The position numbers and the translations under genes were made by a program. Source: an uncultured Bacteroidales bacterium (lineage in GTDB: Bacteria > Bacteroidota > Bacteroidia > Bacteroidales > UBA932). Taken from it: a stretch of DNA of 64,000 bases. The stretch is taken from the NCBI GenBank assembly GCA_934700615.1, contig CAKUXR010000001.1, positions 1 through 64,000 of the forward strand. The letters run 5' to 3'. Positions 35,137-43,242 of the stretch are shown one piece after another. Below the pieces are notes generated by a model that had not been told where the DNA came from, did not search any database, and saw only the letters and a list, made by a program, of their open reading frames with translations. Positions within the stretch are counted from its first letter, which is position 1; each line of letters opens with the position of its first letter.

Positions 35137-36318
35137 ATGGCTAAAGAAGAGAAGAACATATCTATAGTCCTCCACGAGGATTGCGATTACAGGGACTGGC
35201 TTGTAGAGTTGAAAGAACGATTCTATAGCCATCGTCTCAAGGCTGCATGCGCCACAAACAACTACCTGTTGGATTTCTACTGGAAACTGGGAAGGGACAT
35301 TGAAGCCAAACAGTATGCAAATACCTATGGCTCAGGTTTCTACAAAAATCTCAGTAAAGACTTGCAAAACGAAATGCCCGGCGCAAAGGGATTCTCGCCA
35401 ACAAATCTGAAGTACATGAACTATTTCTATAAACTCTATTCTCCACTTTTTGCGAATCGTCTACAAACTGTTGACGATTTTGAAGAGGACATGTACATTA
35501 CGGACATTCAACATGTTACAGAGCAGTCCGGAAATCGTCTACGCGGTGTAGACGATTTCAAAGTTCTTTTTTCCATTCCGTGGTTTCATCACCAACGAAT
35601 AATAGACAAATGCAAGGACAACATGGACAAAGCTCTGTTCTTTGTTAGAAAGACATGGGAAAACAACTGGGGACGTGACGCTCTGCTCAACTGGCTATGT
35701 ACCGACTTATATGAGCGGGACGGCAAGGCGATAACGAATTTCCACACCACACTTCCCGCTATACAAAGTGACTTGGCGCAACAGATAACAAAAGACCCGT
35801 ATCAATTTGACTTTCTTAGCCTTAGGGAGAAGTTTGACGAGCGGGATATTGAGGATGAACTTGTGAATAACGTAACTAGATTCCTATTGGAACTTGGCAA
35901 AGGGTTCTCATATATGGGCAGACAATTCCGCTTGGAGGTGGGCCAGCAGGAGTTCTTCCCCGATTTGCTGTTTTACAACGCTCACCTTCACGCATATGTA
36001 GTCATTGAGTTGAAAGCCCAGTCGTTTCATCCATCATTCTTGGGACAACTGAGTTTCTACGTATCAGCCATAAATCACCAATTCAAGACTGACATAGATA
36101 ATCCGACAATCGGACTGCTCATCTGTAGGGACAAAGACAATGTGGTAGCAAAATATGCATTAGAGTCGTACAAAGAGCCAATGGGCATATCAGAGTACCA
36201 GTTATCTGAACTTTTCCCTAAAAACTTCAAGTCATCAATGCCAACTATTGAAGAGTTGGAAAAAGGATTGGGCGATCAACTCAAATCACTATCTTCGCAT
36301 CATGGACTATCTAAGTAA
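35137..36318 (+). CDS. DUF1016/YhcG-family PD-(D/E)xK nuclease
   Basis: 393 residues from ATG at 35137 (MAKEEKNISIVLHED); a TTG at 35083 would add 18 residues. The N-terminal DUF1016 half has YDLDFYWKLGRDIEAKQ-like NNYLLDFYWKLGRDIEAKQ. The C-terminal nuclease half has GRQFRLEVGQQEFFPDLLFY and HAYVVIELKAQSFHP (D...ExK, about 270-300). YhcG proteins are often found near restriction systems and mobile elements; here no methylase is present. A short internal duplication NRLQTVDDF / NRLRGVDDF is seen at about 106-150. The end overlaps the helicase gene by 17 bp, so nuclease and helicase are probably made together. Confidence 0.85.
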   Translation: MAKEEKNISIVLHEDCDYRDWLVELKERFYSHRLKAACATNNYLLDFYWKLGRDIEAKQYANTYGSGFYKNLSKDLQNEMPGAKGFSPTNLKYMNYFYKLYSPLFANRLQTVDDFEEDMYITDIQHVTEQSGNRLRGVDDFKVLFSIPWFHHQRIIDKCKDNMDKALFFVRKTWENNWGRDALLNWLCTDLYERDGKAITNFHTTLPAIQSDLAQQITKDPYQFDFLSLREKFDERDIEDELVNNVTRFLLELGKGFSYMGRQFRLEVGQQEFFPDLLFYNAHLHAYVVIELKAQSFHPSFLGQLSFYVSAINHQFKTDIDNPTIGLLICRDKDNVVAKYALESYKEPMGISEYQLSELFPKNFKSSMPTIEELEKGLGDQLKSLSSHHGLSK

Positions 36319-38566
36319 ACTCAATACGCGCCAGAGGGATGCGGTCACTTCTACGGAAGGTCGGATCAGGGTCGTTGCCGGAGCCGGCACAGGCAAGACA
36401 AAGGCATTGACCTGCAGGTACGCATATCTGGTCAATGAAATCGGCATTGATCCTGCCAATATTTTGTGCCTCACTTTTACGAACAAGGCGGCTGCGGAGA
36501 TGCGGCAACGGATTTCGGCGATGGTCCAAAGTGGTGATTACAACGACTTTGTCTGCACGATTGACGGTTTTTGCGTGAAGTTTCTGCGCCGCGAGATTTA
36601 CCGTCTCGGCTTCCCGAAGAGTTTCAGAATTCTGGACGAGGACGATGCAAAGTCGGTGGCGAAGGAGTGCATGGACGAGCTGGGACTGAAGCGCACGGAG
36701 AAGACGGTCAAGAACTTTCTTGCAGGCGTAAGTGCCTCCAAGTCAATGAATGACTACATCCCGACATACATGGTCCCAGGCGCGAAGATTTCTGACGAGA
36801 TGAAGAAGTCGGAACTGGCCTGTTTCATTTCGCGTCAGCTGAAAGACTTTGCACTGGACTTCGATGACATTGAAAATTTTACAAAGTATATTCTGGACCG
36901 GTTTCCGGATGCGCGTGAGTACTGGCAGAATCAGTTGAATTATATAATGGTGGATGAGGCGCAGGATTGCAACACGGACAACTGGGAGATTATCGAGAAG
37001 CTTGCCGAGTTCCACAAGAACCTGTTCATAGTCGGCGACCCTGACCAATGCATTTATGAGTGGCGCGGTGCGAAACCTCATCGTTTTGTGGATTTCGCTG
37101 CGGACAAGACTATCATTCTGGATGAGAATTATCGTTCCACCCCGAATATCCTGGATGTGGCTAACTGTGTGATATCCAATAATGTGAACCGTATTCCCAA
37201 GAATCTTTTCACACTTCGTCCTGATGGCGTCAAGGTGACTCATTTCCATGGCAAGACCGAGAAGGAGGAAGCGGAATGGATTGCCAATCAGATTGTTAGG
37301 CGCATTGAGGAGCGTAACGGCGCTGCTCCTGCCAGGCCTTCCGATTTCGCGATTCTTTACCGTTCGTCATACCTTTCCCGGCCCGTCGAACAGGCATTGA
37401 TGTCCGCCAAAATCCCATATTCGGTCTGGGGCGGCGTGCGGTTTTTCGAGCGCAAAGAGGTCAAGGACGCGCTGAGTTACCTCCGCGTAATCGCCGACCC
37501 GAATGACGACCTGTCGTTCAGGAGAATTATCAATGTCCCTGCACGTGGCCTGGGCAAGAAGTTCATGTCGGACCTCCAGGCTGCCGCGAAAACGGGTAAT
37601 GTCAATGCCGGTGAGCGTTCCCTTTATACGGCATTGACAGAGACCCCGGCCCTGGCCGGCATCAAGGGGGCTTCCGAATTTCTGGCATTGATAGAGATGG
37701 GGCGGAAGCTGGCGGAGGAACGCAGCATTTCGGATCTGATGAATATCATTCTCGACAAGAGCGGCCTCAAGAGGATGCTGCGTGAGGATCAGGATGAGGA
37801 TCGCTTGGAGAACGTGGATGAGCTGGTGAAGTCAATCCGTTTCTATGAGGAGTCTCATGAGGGACTCGAGGTAAAACTGTCTGATTATCTGCAAGATATC
37901 GCGTTATATTCCAATGCTGATTTTCGTAAGGATTCGTCTGTGGTCCGTCTCATGACCATCCATCAGGCCAAGGGTCTGGAGTTTCCTTATGTTTTCGTGA
38001 CGGGTCTGAGTGAGGGTATTTTCCCGAGCATGAGGACGATTCGTGAGTACAAGAAGTCCGGCGAGGAAGAGGAGCGCCGCCTCATGTATGTTGCCACGAC
38101 CCGTGCCGAGAAAGAGTTATTCCTCACTGAATCAGAGGGTTACAATGTCTCAACCAAGATGAACAAGTACCCGTCCCGTTTCCTGGCCGAGATTCGCCGT
38201 TCCCTGTTCGTGACCGAGGGCAATATTCCGGAGCATCTCTGGCAGGGCACCAGAAATCTGATTCATGTCCTCGACCAGGAGAATTTCAGGCCTGAGATGG
38301 CATTTCAAGGCACTGGTGATAGGCTTGGTAGTGGTGTCGAGGCCGGTTTCGGCGGATCTGGAGGCGATTTCGGTGATGTGAATGATGGCTTTGCTGCGGA
38401 CCGTGCTATCTATGAAAATCCGTATCGTATTGGTGTTCAGGTGTCTCACAAGATTTTCGGTATCGGTGAGATAATAGATGTTTCTAAGGATGGCTGTACC
38501 TTCCAGGTCAAATTTTCCGATGGTTCAGTAAAGTTTTTACGCCAGGCATTTCTGAGTATCGTTTAG
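36302..38566 (+). CDS. UvrD/PcrA-type ATP-dependent DNA helicase
   Basis: 754 residues from ATG at 36302 (MDYLSKLNTRQRDAVTS); the longer frame from 36248 lacks family match. Walker A is VVAGAGTGKTKAL (about 24-36), motif Ia LTFTNKAAAEMRQRI, Walker B YIMVDEAQDCNTDNW, motif III FIVGDPDQCIYEWRGA, motif V VRLMTIHQAKGLEFPYVF, motif VI MYVATTRAEKELFL. The C-terminus (VSHKIFGIGEIIDVSKDG to FLSIV) is the PcrA/UvrD Tudor-like tail. It unwinds DNA 3'-5' in repair and collision resolution. Overlap with the DUF1016 nuclease gene suggests a functional pair; alternatively it is the housekeeping PcrA with a chance upstream gene. Confidence 0.92.
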   Translation: MDYLSKLNTRQRDAVTSTEGRIRVVAGAGTGKTKALTCRYAYLVNEIGIDPANILCLTFTNKAAAEMRQRISAMVQSGDYNDFVCTIDGFCVKFLRREIYRLGFPKSFRILDEDDAKSVAKECMDELGLKRTEKTVKNFLAGVSASKSMNDYIPTYMVPGAKISDEMKKSELACFISRQLKDFALDFDDIENFTKYILDRFPDAREYWQNQLNYIMVDEAQDCNTDNWEIIEKLAEFHKNLFIVGDPDQCIYEWRGAKPHRFVDFAADKTIILDENYRSTPNILDVANCVISNNVNRIPKNLFTLRPDGVKVTHFHGKTEKEEAEWIANQIVRRIEERNGAAPARPSDFAILYRSSYLSRPVEQALMSAKIPYSVWGGVRFFERKEVKDALSYLRVIADPNDDLSFRRIINVPARGLGKKFMSDLQAAAKTGNVNAGERSLYTALTETPALAGIKGASEFLALIEMGRKLAEERSISDLMNIILDKSGLKRMLREDQDEDRLENVDELVKSIRFYEESHEGLEVKLSDYLQDIALYSNADFRKDSSVVRLMTIHQAKGLEFPYVFVTGLSEGIFPSMRTIREYKKSGEEEERRLMYVATTRAEKELFLTESEGYNVSTKMNKYPSRFLAEIRRSLFVTEGNIPEHLWQGTRNLIHVLDQENFRPEMAFQGTGDRLGSGVEAGFGGSGGDFGDVNDGFAADRAIYENPYRIGVQVSHKIFGIGEIIDVSKDGCTFQVKFSDGSVKFLRQAFLSIV

Positions 38567-38985
38567 GGACAGCCCTGATTACACGTTAAACAGCCGTAGT
38601 TCCGTCCCGCCTCCGGGGTTCATGTTGCAATACGCAACTCCGAAGACGCTTACAACAGGCGCAAAATTTCGACCTTCTTGGCAGGCGTGATTCCGGACAC
38701 ATTCGCTGTAAAATTCTGATATTGTGCGCATTACGAGATTAGAGCCACGACAGGAATCTGCCAAGACCACCTTTCATTGACACCTCTTGGCAAGAGACTT
38801 ACTACCTAATCAATTAAGATACAAACAATTACAGATGGATTGACCTGTCAAGAAGGTCGAAAATCACATCTAAAATCTAAAGTACGGAACCATTGACAGC
38901 ACTTCAATACGTAACTGCGGAGACGCTTACGTAATACTTGACCTTTAAGACAACTCCCTCAGCCCTGCCATCCGGATACAAAAAA
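38567..38985. repeat. Intergenic repeat cluster (copies C/D of the repeat family)
   Basis: No gene seen. It contains two 26 bp direct repeats (38628-38653 and 38905-38930; 23 of 26 identical; shared core GAGACGCTTAC / GAAGACGCTTAC). Nested between them are two 19 bp arms in inverted orientation (38667-38685 and 38844-38862; 18 of 19 complementary; core TTTCGACCTTCTTG). GTTCCGTCCCGCC near 38600 resembles the ends of repeat copies A and B. Confidence 0.65.
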
Positions 38986-39082
38986 GGGAAAGCTTAGCAC
39001 ATCGCACCGCTACAACCTCCTACCCTTGCTGCCTTCCGACCCTGGGGGAGTTTAGAGGGAGCTGGTCGTGTACGACTTTCCC
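38986..39082 (-). ncRNA. ffs: SRP RNA (4.5S RNA)
   Basis: On the minus strand GGTCGGAAGGCAGCAAGG is the universal apical loop region of bacterial SRP RNA, which binds Ffh and guides membrane proteins to the translocon. The ends pair: GGGAAAG (39076-39082 read on minus) with CTTTCCC (38986-38992). About 97 nt, the small bacterial form. A T-run (A-run on plus, 38980-38985) follows the closing stem and can serve as terminator. Confidence 0.93.
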
Positions 39083-39084
39083 GA

Positions 39085-39495
39085 CTGCAAATATACGTAT
39101 TTTTCTTTAATTGACAAAAGTCTCGGCCATTTGTTTCACCTCCCCGCCTCAATTCGCACGATTCCCAGCCAAGAAGATCCACCACGAAATCCAGCCACTC
39201 ACTACCATAAACCATTCATGACTACCAACACTCATCCATCAGAATATCCCCTACCAATCTCGAATACATGAAAAGTCACAAATCCATTCACCAGAGCACA
39301 ACGCAGCACTAAAGAACTCTTCATAAGGTCCTCACTACCAGCCCTTACACCTCATCTTGAGAACCCAAAAAGCCACCACCCCAAAAAAACTCTCCGCCAA
39401 AAACAAACGCCACACCATAATGCCAAGCAATCACGCCCAAAGCCATCACGCCCAAAACCAAACGCCCCACAAAAACGCCAAACCAAAATCACCCG
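39085..39495. other. Intergenic, strongly strand-biased (C/A-rich) stretch
   Basis: No gene can be supported. From about 39300 the plus strand is almost free of G and T, with imperfect repeats such as ATCACGCCCAAA (three times near 39430-39460) and AAACGCC. Read on the minus strand it is G/T-rich and lies directly behind the TPR gene. Confidence 0.6.
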
Positions 39496-40416
39496 CTACA
39501 ACGTCTCCAGCCGAGCCTTAGCCGCCATCCTCTCACCCTCACTGTCCGTGTACTTCACCAGCATCGGCAGATACTTCTTCTCCAGCTTCACATTCCCCGA
39601 AGACCTCGCCATTAGCACCACATTCTTTATTGCCGTAAGATCATCCGGCTTGATTTTCAACACCTTATTGTAATACTTGAGCGCCTGCTTGTTATCCTTC
39701 TTCACCACCAGATAATACGAACCCATGTTATCCAGGAAAAGAACATCATTCGGTCTGTAAGACAGCATCGTCTGAGACAACTCACGGAACGCCTCATAGG
39801 AACCCGGAGTCGCATACTTGAAAAACGCATAACAATACTCCTGGACAGATGCCACGAAAAACTCCTCATCTACCTTACCATCAGCAGCATACACCCACGA
39901 AGGATGCTGAGTTTCATTGTAGATAATGAGCGACCTGAGGTCCGACAACGCCATGTCAGGACTTTCCTTTTCATAACCGACATACGCCGCCGTCTTCATA
40001 AAACGGAAATCCAGCCTGTCCGGAGCCAGTTGAATTGCCTTCTCCAACGCCTTCTGGGCCTGGCCGAACAGCTCATCATCATAAAAATTCTCCGTAAAAT
40101 AATTCACGGCCTTCCCCGTCGAATCCTTCAACGAAAAAACCGGCTTCTCACCAAGATACTTATCCTGATCCTTGACCACCACAGAAGAACTCTGCGACTT
40201 CGAGAAATAAAAACTAAACTTCGCTATAAGCATCTCAATATCATCAGGATACGCCGCCTCCCAACGATTGATCAATGTCTCGAGACCCACACCGGAAGGC
40301 CCCAGCTTCGACACCAGAAGCTGATAACGGTCATTGAAATCCTTAGACGAAACCTGAGCCAGAGCCGCACTCGAAAACAACACAGCAGCCAGGACGAAAA
40401 CAATAAATCTGCGCAT
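39496..40416 (-). CDS. Secreted TPR-repeat protein
   Basis: 306 residues from ATG at 40416 (MRRFIVFVLAAVLFSSAALA is a signal peptide); a TTG 9 bp upstream is less likely. The mature part has helical pairs of TPR type, clearest at FGQAQKALEKAIQLAPDRLD and QALKYYNKVLKIKPDD (about 245-260). Periplasmic or membrane-attached scaffold; specific role unknown. It starts 1 bp after the stop of the rRNA methyltransferase gene, so they share a transcript. Confidence 0.8.
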   Translation of the reverse strand: MRRFIVFVLAAVLFSSAALAQVSSKDFNDRYQLLVSKLGPSGVGLETLINRWEAAYPDDIEMLIAKFSFYFSKSQSSSVVVKDQDKYLGEKPVFSLKDSTGKAVNYFTENFYDDELFGQAQKALEKAIQLAPDRLDFRFMKTAAYVGYEKESPDMALSDLRSLIIYNETQHPSWVYAADGKVDEEFFVASVQEYCYAFFKYATPGSYEAFRELSQTMLSYRPNDVLFLDNMGSYYLVVKKDNKQALKYYNKVLKIKPDDLTAIKNVVLMARSSGNVKLEKKYLPMLVKYTDSEGERMAAKARLETL

Positions 40417-40417
40417 A

Positions 40418-41926
40418 TCAATCAATGTTCATTCGGATTCGCCGCCCCTGCGGATGCAGGTTGTTGCAGCGATTTCCGAGATTTTTCACAAACCCGAGCG
40501 GATGCCCGCCAAAAGTCAGCAGCACAATCCCCCTTTCGGTATTTGTCAATGTCAATGTATCTTTATGGAGAAAGGCCAATGCCTGTTCCCTCGTCAATTC
40601 CGCCTCCGGAAACACTCCCCGTTTCAAATCCATGCACAAAGCAAGATCCTCATCAGGAACAATATCCTTACCTTTCAACTGCCCGACAGCCGTTCCCCTC
40701 AAAATCGGACGAAGCACATCGAGCACCCTGATTTCGTCCATAAGTTCCTCAGGCACAGCGACAATCATATCTGACCGCAGCATTGACCTGACCTCCCCGC
40801 AAAAATAATTCCTCACCTTCAGGTCAATGTCTTTCGGAAGATCCGCTACCGCCTTCCGGTCCTGACGCCTGCCGCCTGCAAACGCGTAGCCGCAATTCTC
40901 GGAGGTTCTTGTCAATGCTGCACAGTATTGGCCCTCCCCCGGTACCAGTCCCGGTACCAGTCCGGCACCCATACCGGTCTTCAGAACTCCTTGAAAATCA
41001 GCATTGAAAATAAACTTTTCCGCCCCAAGCTCCGACGCAATCCACTCCGCGTTGTCATCATTCTCGAACCGGTTGAAAGTGCAAGTCGAATATATCATTG
41101 ACCCGCCCTCTGCCAATGCCAGCCACACATCAGCGACGATTCGGCGCTGGCGGGCCTGGCACAACGCGACATTGTCGGCAGACCATTGGGCGAGAGCCTC
41201 GGCGTCCTTGCGGAACATGCCCTCTCCGGAGCACGGAACGTCCGCGACGATGATATCGAAATAGCCCTGAAGCGAAGCAAACGCCTTGGGATCCACTGAG
41301 GTAACTACGACATGAGGGTCGCCCCAAATCCCGGCATTGTCAGCCAGAACAGCAGCCCTCTGCTTCATTATCTCATTGGAAACCAGCGCATAAGACTGGC
41401 AGCCCGACATTTTCAATGATGCGAGGATATCGGTTGTTTTCCCTCCCGGCGCAGCACACAGGTCCAGCACCCGTACAGGTCTTCCGCTACCTATCCTCCC
41501 GGACTCCAGCATTGACCTCAACACTTCCCGGAAGACGTGGCCGACGAACATGGCCGACGAGTCCTGGACATAGTAGCAGCCTGCGTGGAGCAGCGGATCG
41601 AGGGTGAAACATGGGCGTTCCGGCAGGAAAATTCCGTAAGGACTCCATGCCACAGGGGATATCTTTTGGCAAATCTCAGATGGAAAATTTGTCATTAGTG
41701 CCGTAAAGGCTTGATTAGCAAAGATATCGATATCAGCCTCAGCCACATCAGCATTGACAATTCCGGCATTGAGCTCGGTCACACCCGCATTGACAACACC
41801 CGCATTGACCTTCCCCGGATTCATTCTCACGGACACTGAAGCGGGCCCGGATAACGCATCAAGGGCGATACGGGCATTGTCCTCCCCTATCGCCTCTTTA
41901 AGATATGTCTCGAAAACCGTGTTCAA
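40418..41926 (-). CDS. rRNA cytosine-C5 methyltransferase, RsmF/NOL1-NOP2-Sun family
   Basis: 502 residues. The SAM-binding site is VLDLCAAPGGKTTDIL (about 148-163), followed by VADVPCSGEGMFRKD with the first catalytic Cys (motif IV) and STCTFNRFEND with the second (motif VI). The C-terminal part (about 320-502) is the RsmF-like RNA-binding extension, ending GNRCNNLHPQGRRIRM. It methylates C5 of a cytosine in 16S rRNA. Odd feature: at about residues 38-66 an insert VNAGVVNAGVTELNAGIVNA breaks the usual SVR-NP to PVAW region. It is built from repeats encoded by the GTCAATG heptamer, which is extremely dense across this gene (12 copies between 40545 and 41993 on the two strands, counting a neighbouring tail). 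Confidence 0.9.
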   Translation of the reverse strand: MNTVFETYLKEAIGEDNARIALDALSGPASVSVRMNPGKVNAGVVNAGVTELNAGIVNADVAEADIDIFANQAFTALMTNFPSEICQKISPVAWSPYGIFLPERPCFTLDPLLHAGCYYVQDSSAMFVGHVFREVLRSMLESGRIGSGRPVRVLDLCAAPGGKTTDILASLKMSGCQSYALVSNEIMKQRAAVLADNAGIWGDPHVVVTSVDPKAFASLQGYFDIIVADVPCSGEGMFRKDAEALAQWSADNVALCQARQRRIVADVWLALAEGGSMIYSTCTFNRFENDDNAEWIASELGAEKFIFNADFQGVLKTGMGAGLVPGLVPGEGQYCAALTRTSENCGYAFAGGRRQDRKAVADLPKDIDLKVRNYFCGEVRSMLRSDMIVAVPEELMDEIRVLDVLRPILRGTAVGQLKGKDIVPDEDLALCMDLKRGVFPEAELTREQALAFLHKDTLTLTNTERGIVLLTFGGHPLGFVKNLGNRCNNLHPQGRRIRMNID

Positions 41927-41932
41927 AAGAAA

Positions 41933-42409
41933 TCAGAGTTTGATGCCGAACTTGGACGGGTCCATCCCCTCAGGGAACATTGACGGGTCAATGCCTTCCG
42001 GCATCTTGCCTTCAGCCATATCGGCGACTGAATCGACCATCTTATCCACCACGTCCTTCAGTTTGGAGCCAAGCACCATCTTCATCATGAAATTAAGATC
42101 GGCCTGTATATCGATGTGAAAATCAGTGCTGTCCGGATTGCCTCCGTCAGCATCGAAGTGAATATTGACAGTGAACTGGAACGGCGCTCCGTCGTCCTTG
42201 TATGTGATGCGTGAATAAGGAACCCTTTCCTGAACGCGCACACCGACATTGAACCCCTGCACAGTCGCGTGCAACGAATCATAATCCGCCTCAATGTCTT
42301 TTTTCTTGTCCTCGGGAAGCATTGCGACGAAATTCCTCAAGTCCGCGAACGGCATATAAAGCATGTACGGCGCCCTGCGCACCGACCTGTGCTTACTCTT
42401 AACCTCCAT
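41933..42409 (-). CDS. SRPBCC-family protein (START-like fold)
   Basis: 158 residues from ATG at 42409 (MEVKSKHRSVRRAPYMLYMP); the longer frame from 42523 runs through pyrE and is rejected. The layout (strand, ADLRNFVAMLPEDKKKD, then GFNVGVRVQERVPYSRITY and a long C-terminal helix) is that of small SRPBCC proteins of Bacteroidales, which bind a hydrophobic ligand of unknown nature. The tail has MPEGIDPSMFPEGMDPSKFG, a short duplicated motif. It lies 22 bp downstream of pyrE, same strand. Confidence 0.72.
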   Translation of the reverse strand: MEVKSKHRSVRRAPYMLYMPFADLRNFVAMLPEDKKKDIEADYDSLHATVQGFNVGVRVQERVPYSRITYKDDGAPFQFTVNIHFDADGGNPDSTDFHIDIQADLNFMMKMVLGSKLKDVVDKMVDSVADMAEGKMPEGIDPSMFPEGMDPSKFGIKL

Positions 42410-42431
42410 ATCAATCGTGTTTAGGTCAATG

Positions 42432-43067
42432 CTACTTTCCCCATTCTGAAGGGTTTGCCCTCCATTCGTGGAGTGACTCGGCTGCGGATGCAGATATATA
42501 TCCTGTCTCTCCTGCCACCTCAACGAGTGCCGAATAGCATGACAATGTATCGAGTTTCACGTTTTCTTCTGCAAAGCGCTGTGCTGCAAGGTCGAATCCG
42601 TATGTGAAGATTGCCACCATTCCGAGGACGTCCGCTCCGGCATCCCTGAGTGCTTTTACAGCCGCGAGACTGCTCATTCCTGTAGAGATAAGATCCTCAA
42701 TGACAACGACTTTCTTTCCGGGAGCGAGTTCGCCTTCTATCTGTGATCCGGTTCCATGATCCTTTGGTTTCGGACGCACATAGACGAAAGGTTTCTTCAT
42801 CCTGTCAGCAGCAAGAACGCCATGTGCAATGGCTCCTGTAGCAACACCAGCCACGACTTCTGCCTCAGGATAGAGTTCCATCGCTTTCTCTGCCAGCCAT
42901 TCTGCTACCTGCGCACGCAGTTCAGGATGCGAAAGGATTCTTCTGTTGTCACAATAAATAGGTGAATGCCAGCCAGATGCCCAAGTGAAAGGCTGTTCCG
43001 GCCTAAGCAGAACCGCCTTGATGTCCATCAATGACTTAGCAAGTTTCTTATCTGTTCCAATTTCCAT
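42432..43067 (-). CDS. pyrE: Orotate phosphoribosyltransferase
   Basis: 211 residues. The PRPP-binding motif VVVIEDLISTGMSSLAAVKAL (about 117-136) and VAGVATGAIAHGVLAADRM with FVYVRPKPKDHG are the PyrE signature; the enzyme makes orotidine 5'-phosphate in pyrimidine synthesis. Homodimer, cytoplasm. A TAATTTTG -7 box lies about 55 bp upstream on the minus strand. It is followed by the SRPBCC gene and the rRNA methyltransferase gene. Confidence 0.95.
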   Translation of the reverse strand: MEIGTDKKLAKSLMDIKAVLLRPEQPFTWASGWHSPIYCDNRRILSHPELRAQVAEWLAEKAMELYPEAEVVAGVATGAIAHGVLAADRMKKPFVYVRPKPKDHGTGSQIEGELAPGKKVVVIEDLISTGMSSLAAVKALRDAGADVLGMVAIFTYGFDLAAQRFAEENVKLDTLSCYSALVEVAGETGYISASAAESLHEWRANPSEWGK

Positions 43068-43121
43068 GATATTAGTGTTTTATAGACAAAACCACGTCTT
43101 TCATTCTAGGTTTTGCAACAA

Positions 43122-43129
43122 CAAAATTA
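43122..43129 (-). promoter_or_regulatory. pyrE promoter -7 box
   Basis: TAATTTTG on the minus strand matches TAnnTTTG exactly, 55 bp before the pyrE ATG. The -33 box is not clear. Confidence 0.5.
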
Positions 43130-43242
43130 GTAAATTTAGTTACAGTAAAAAAATAAGTTGTATTATTATGAGTTGCAAAGAGGACAAAAGTTCTGACCTG
43201 CATCTGGCGCATCAATATTATCATTGACAATCCCTCACCCCA

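Noticed and set aside
43167..43226. A 19-codon plus-strand ORF (MSCKEDKSSDLHLAHQ...) between pyrE and the lipoprotein gene
   Set aside because: No ribosome site, no conserved feature, and it lies in the upstream region of pyrE on the opposite strand.
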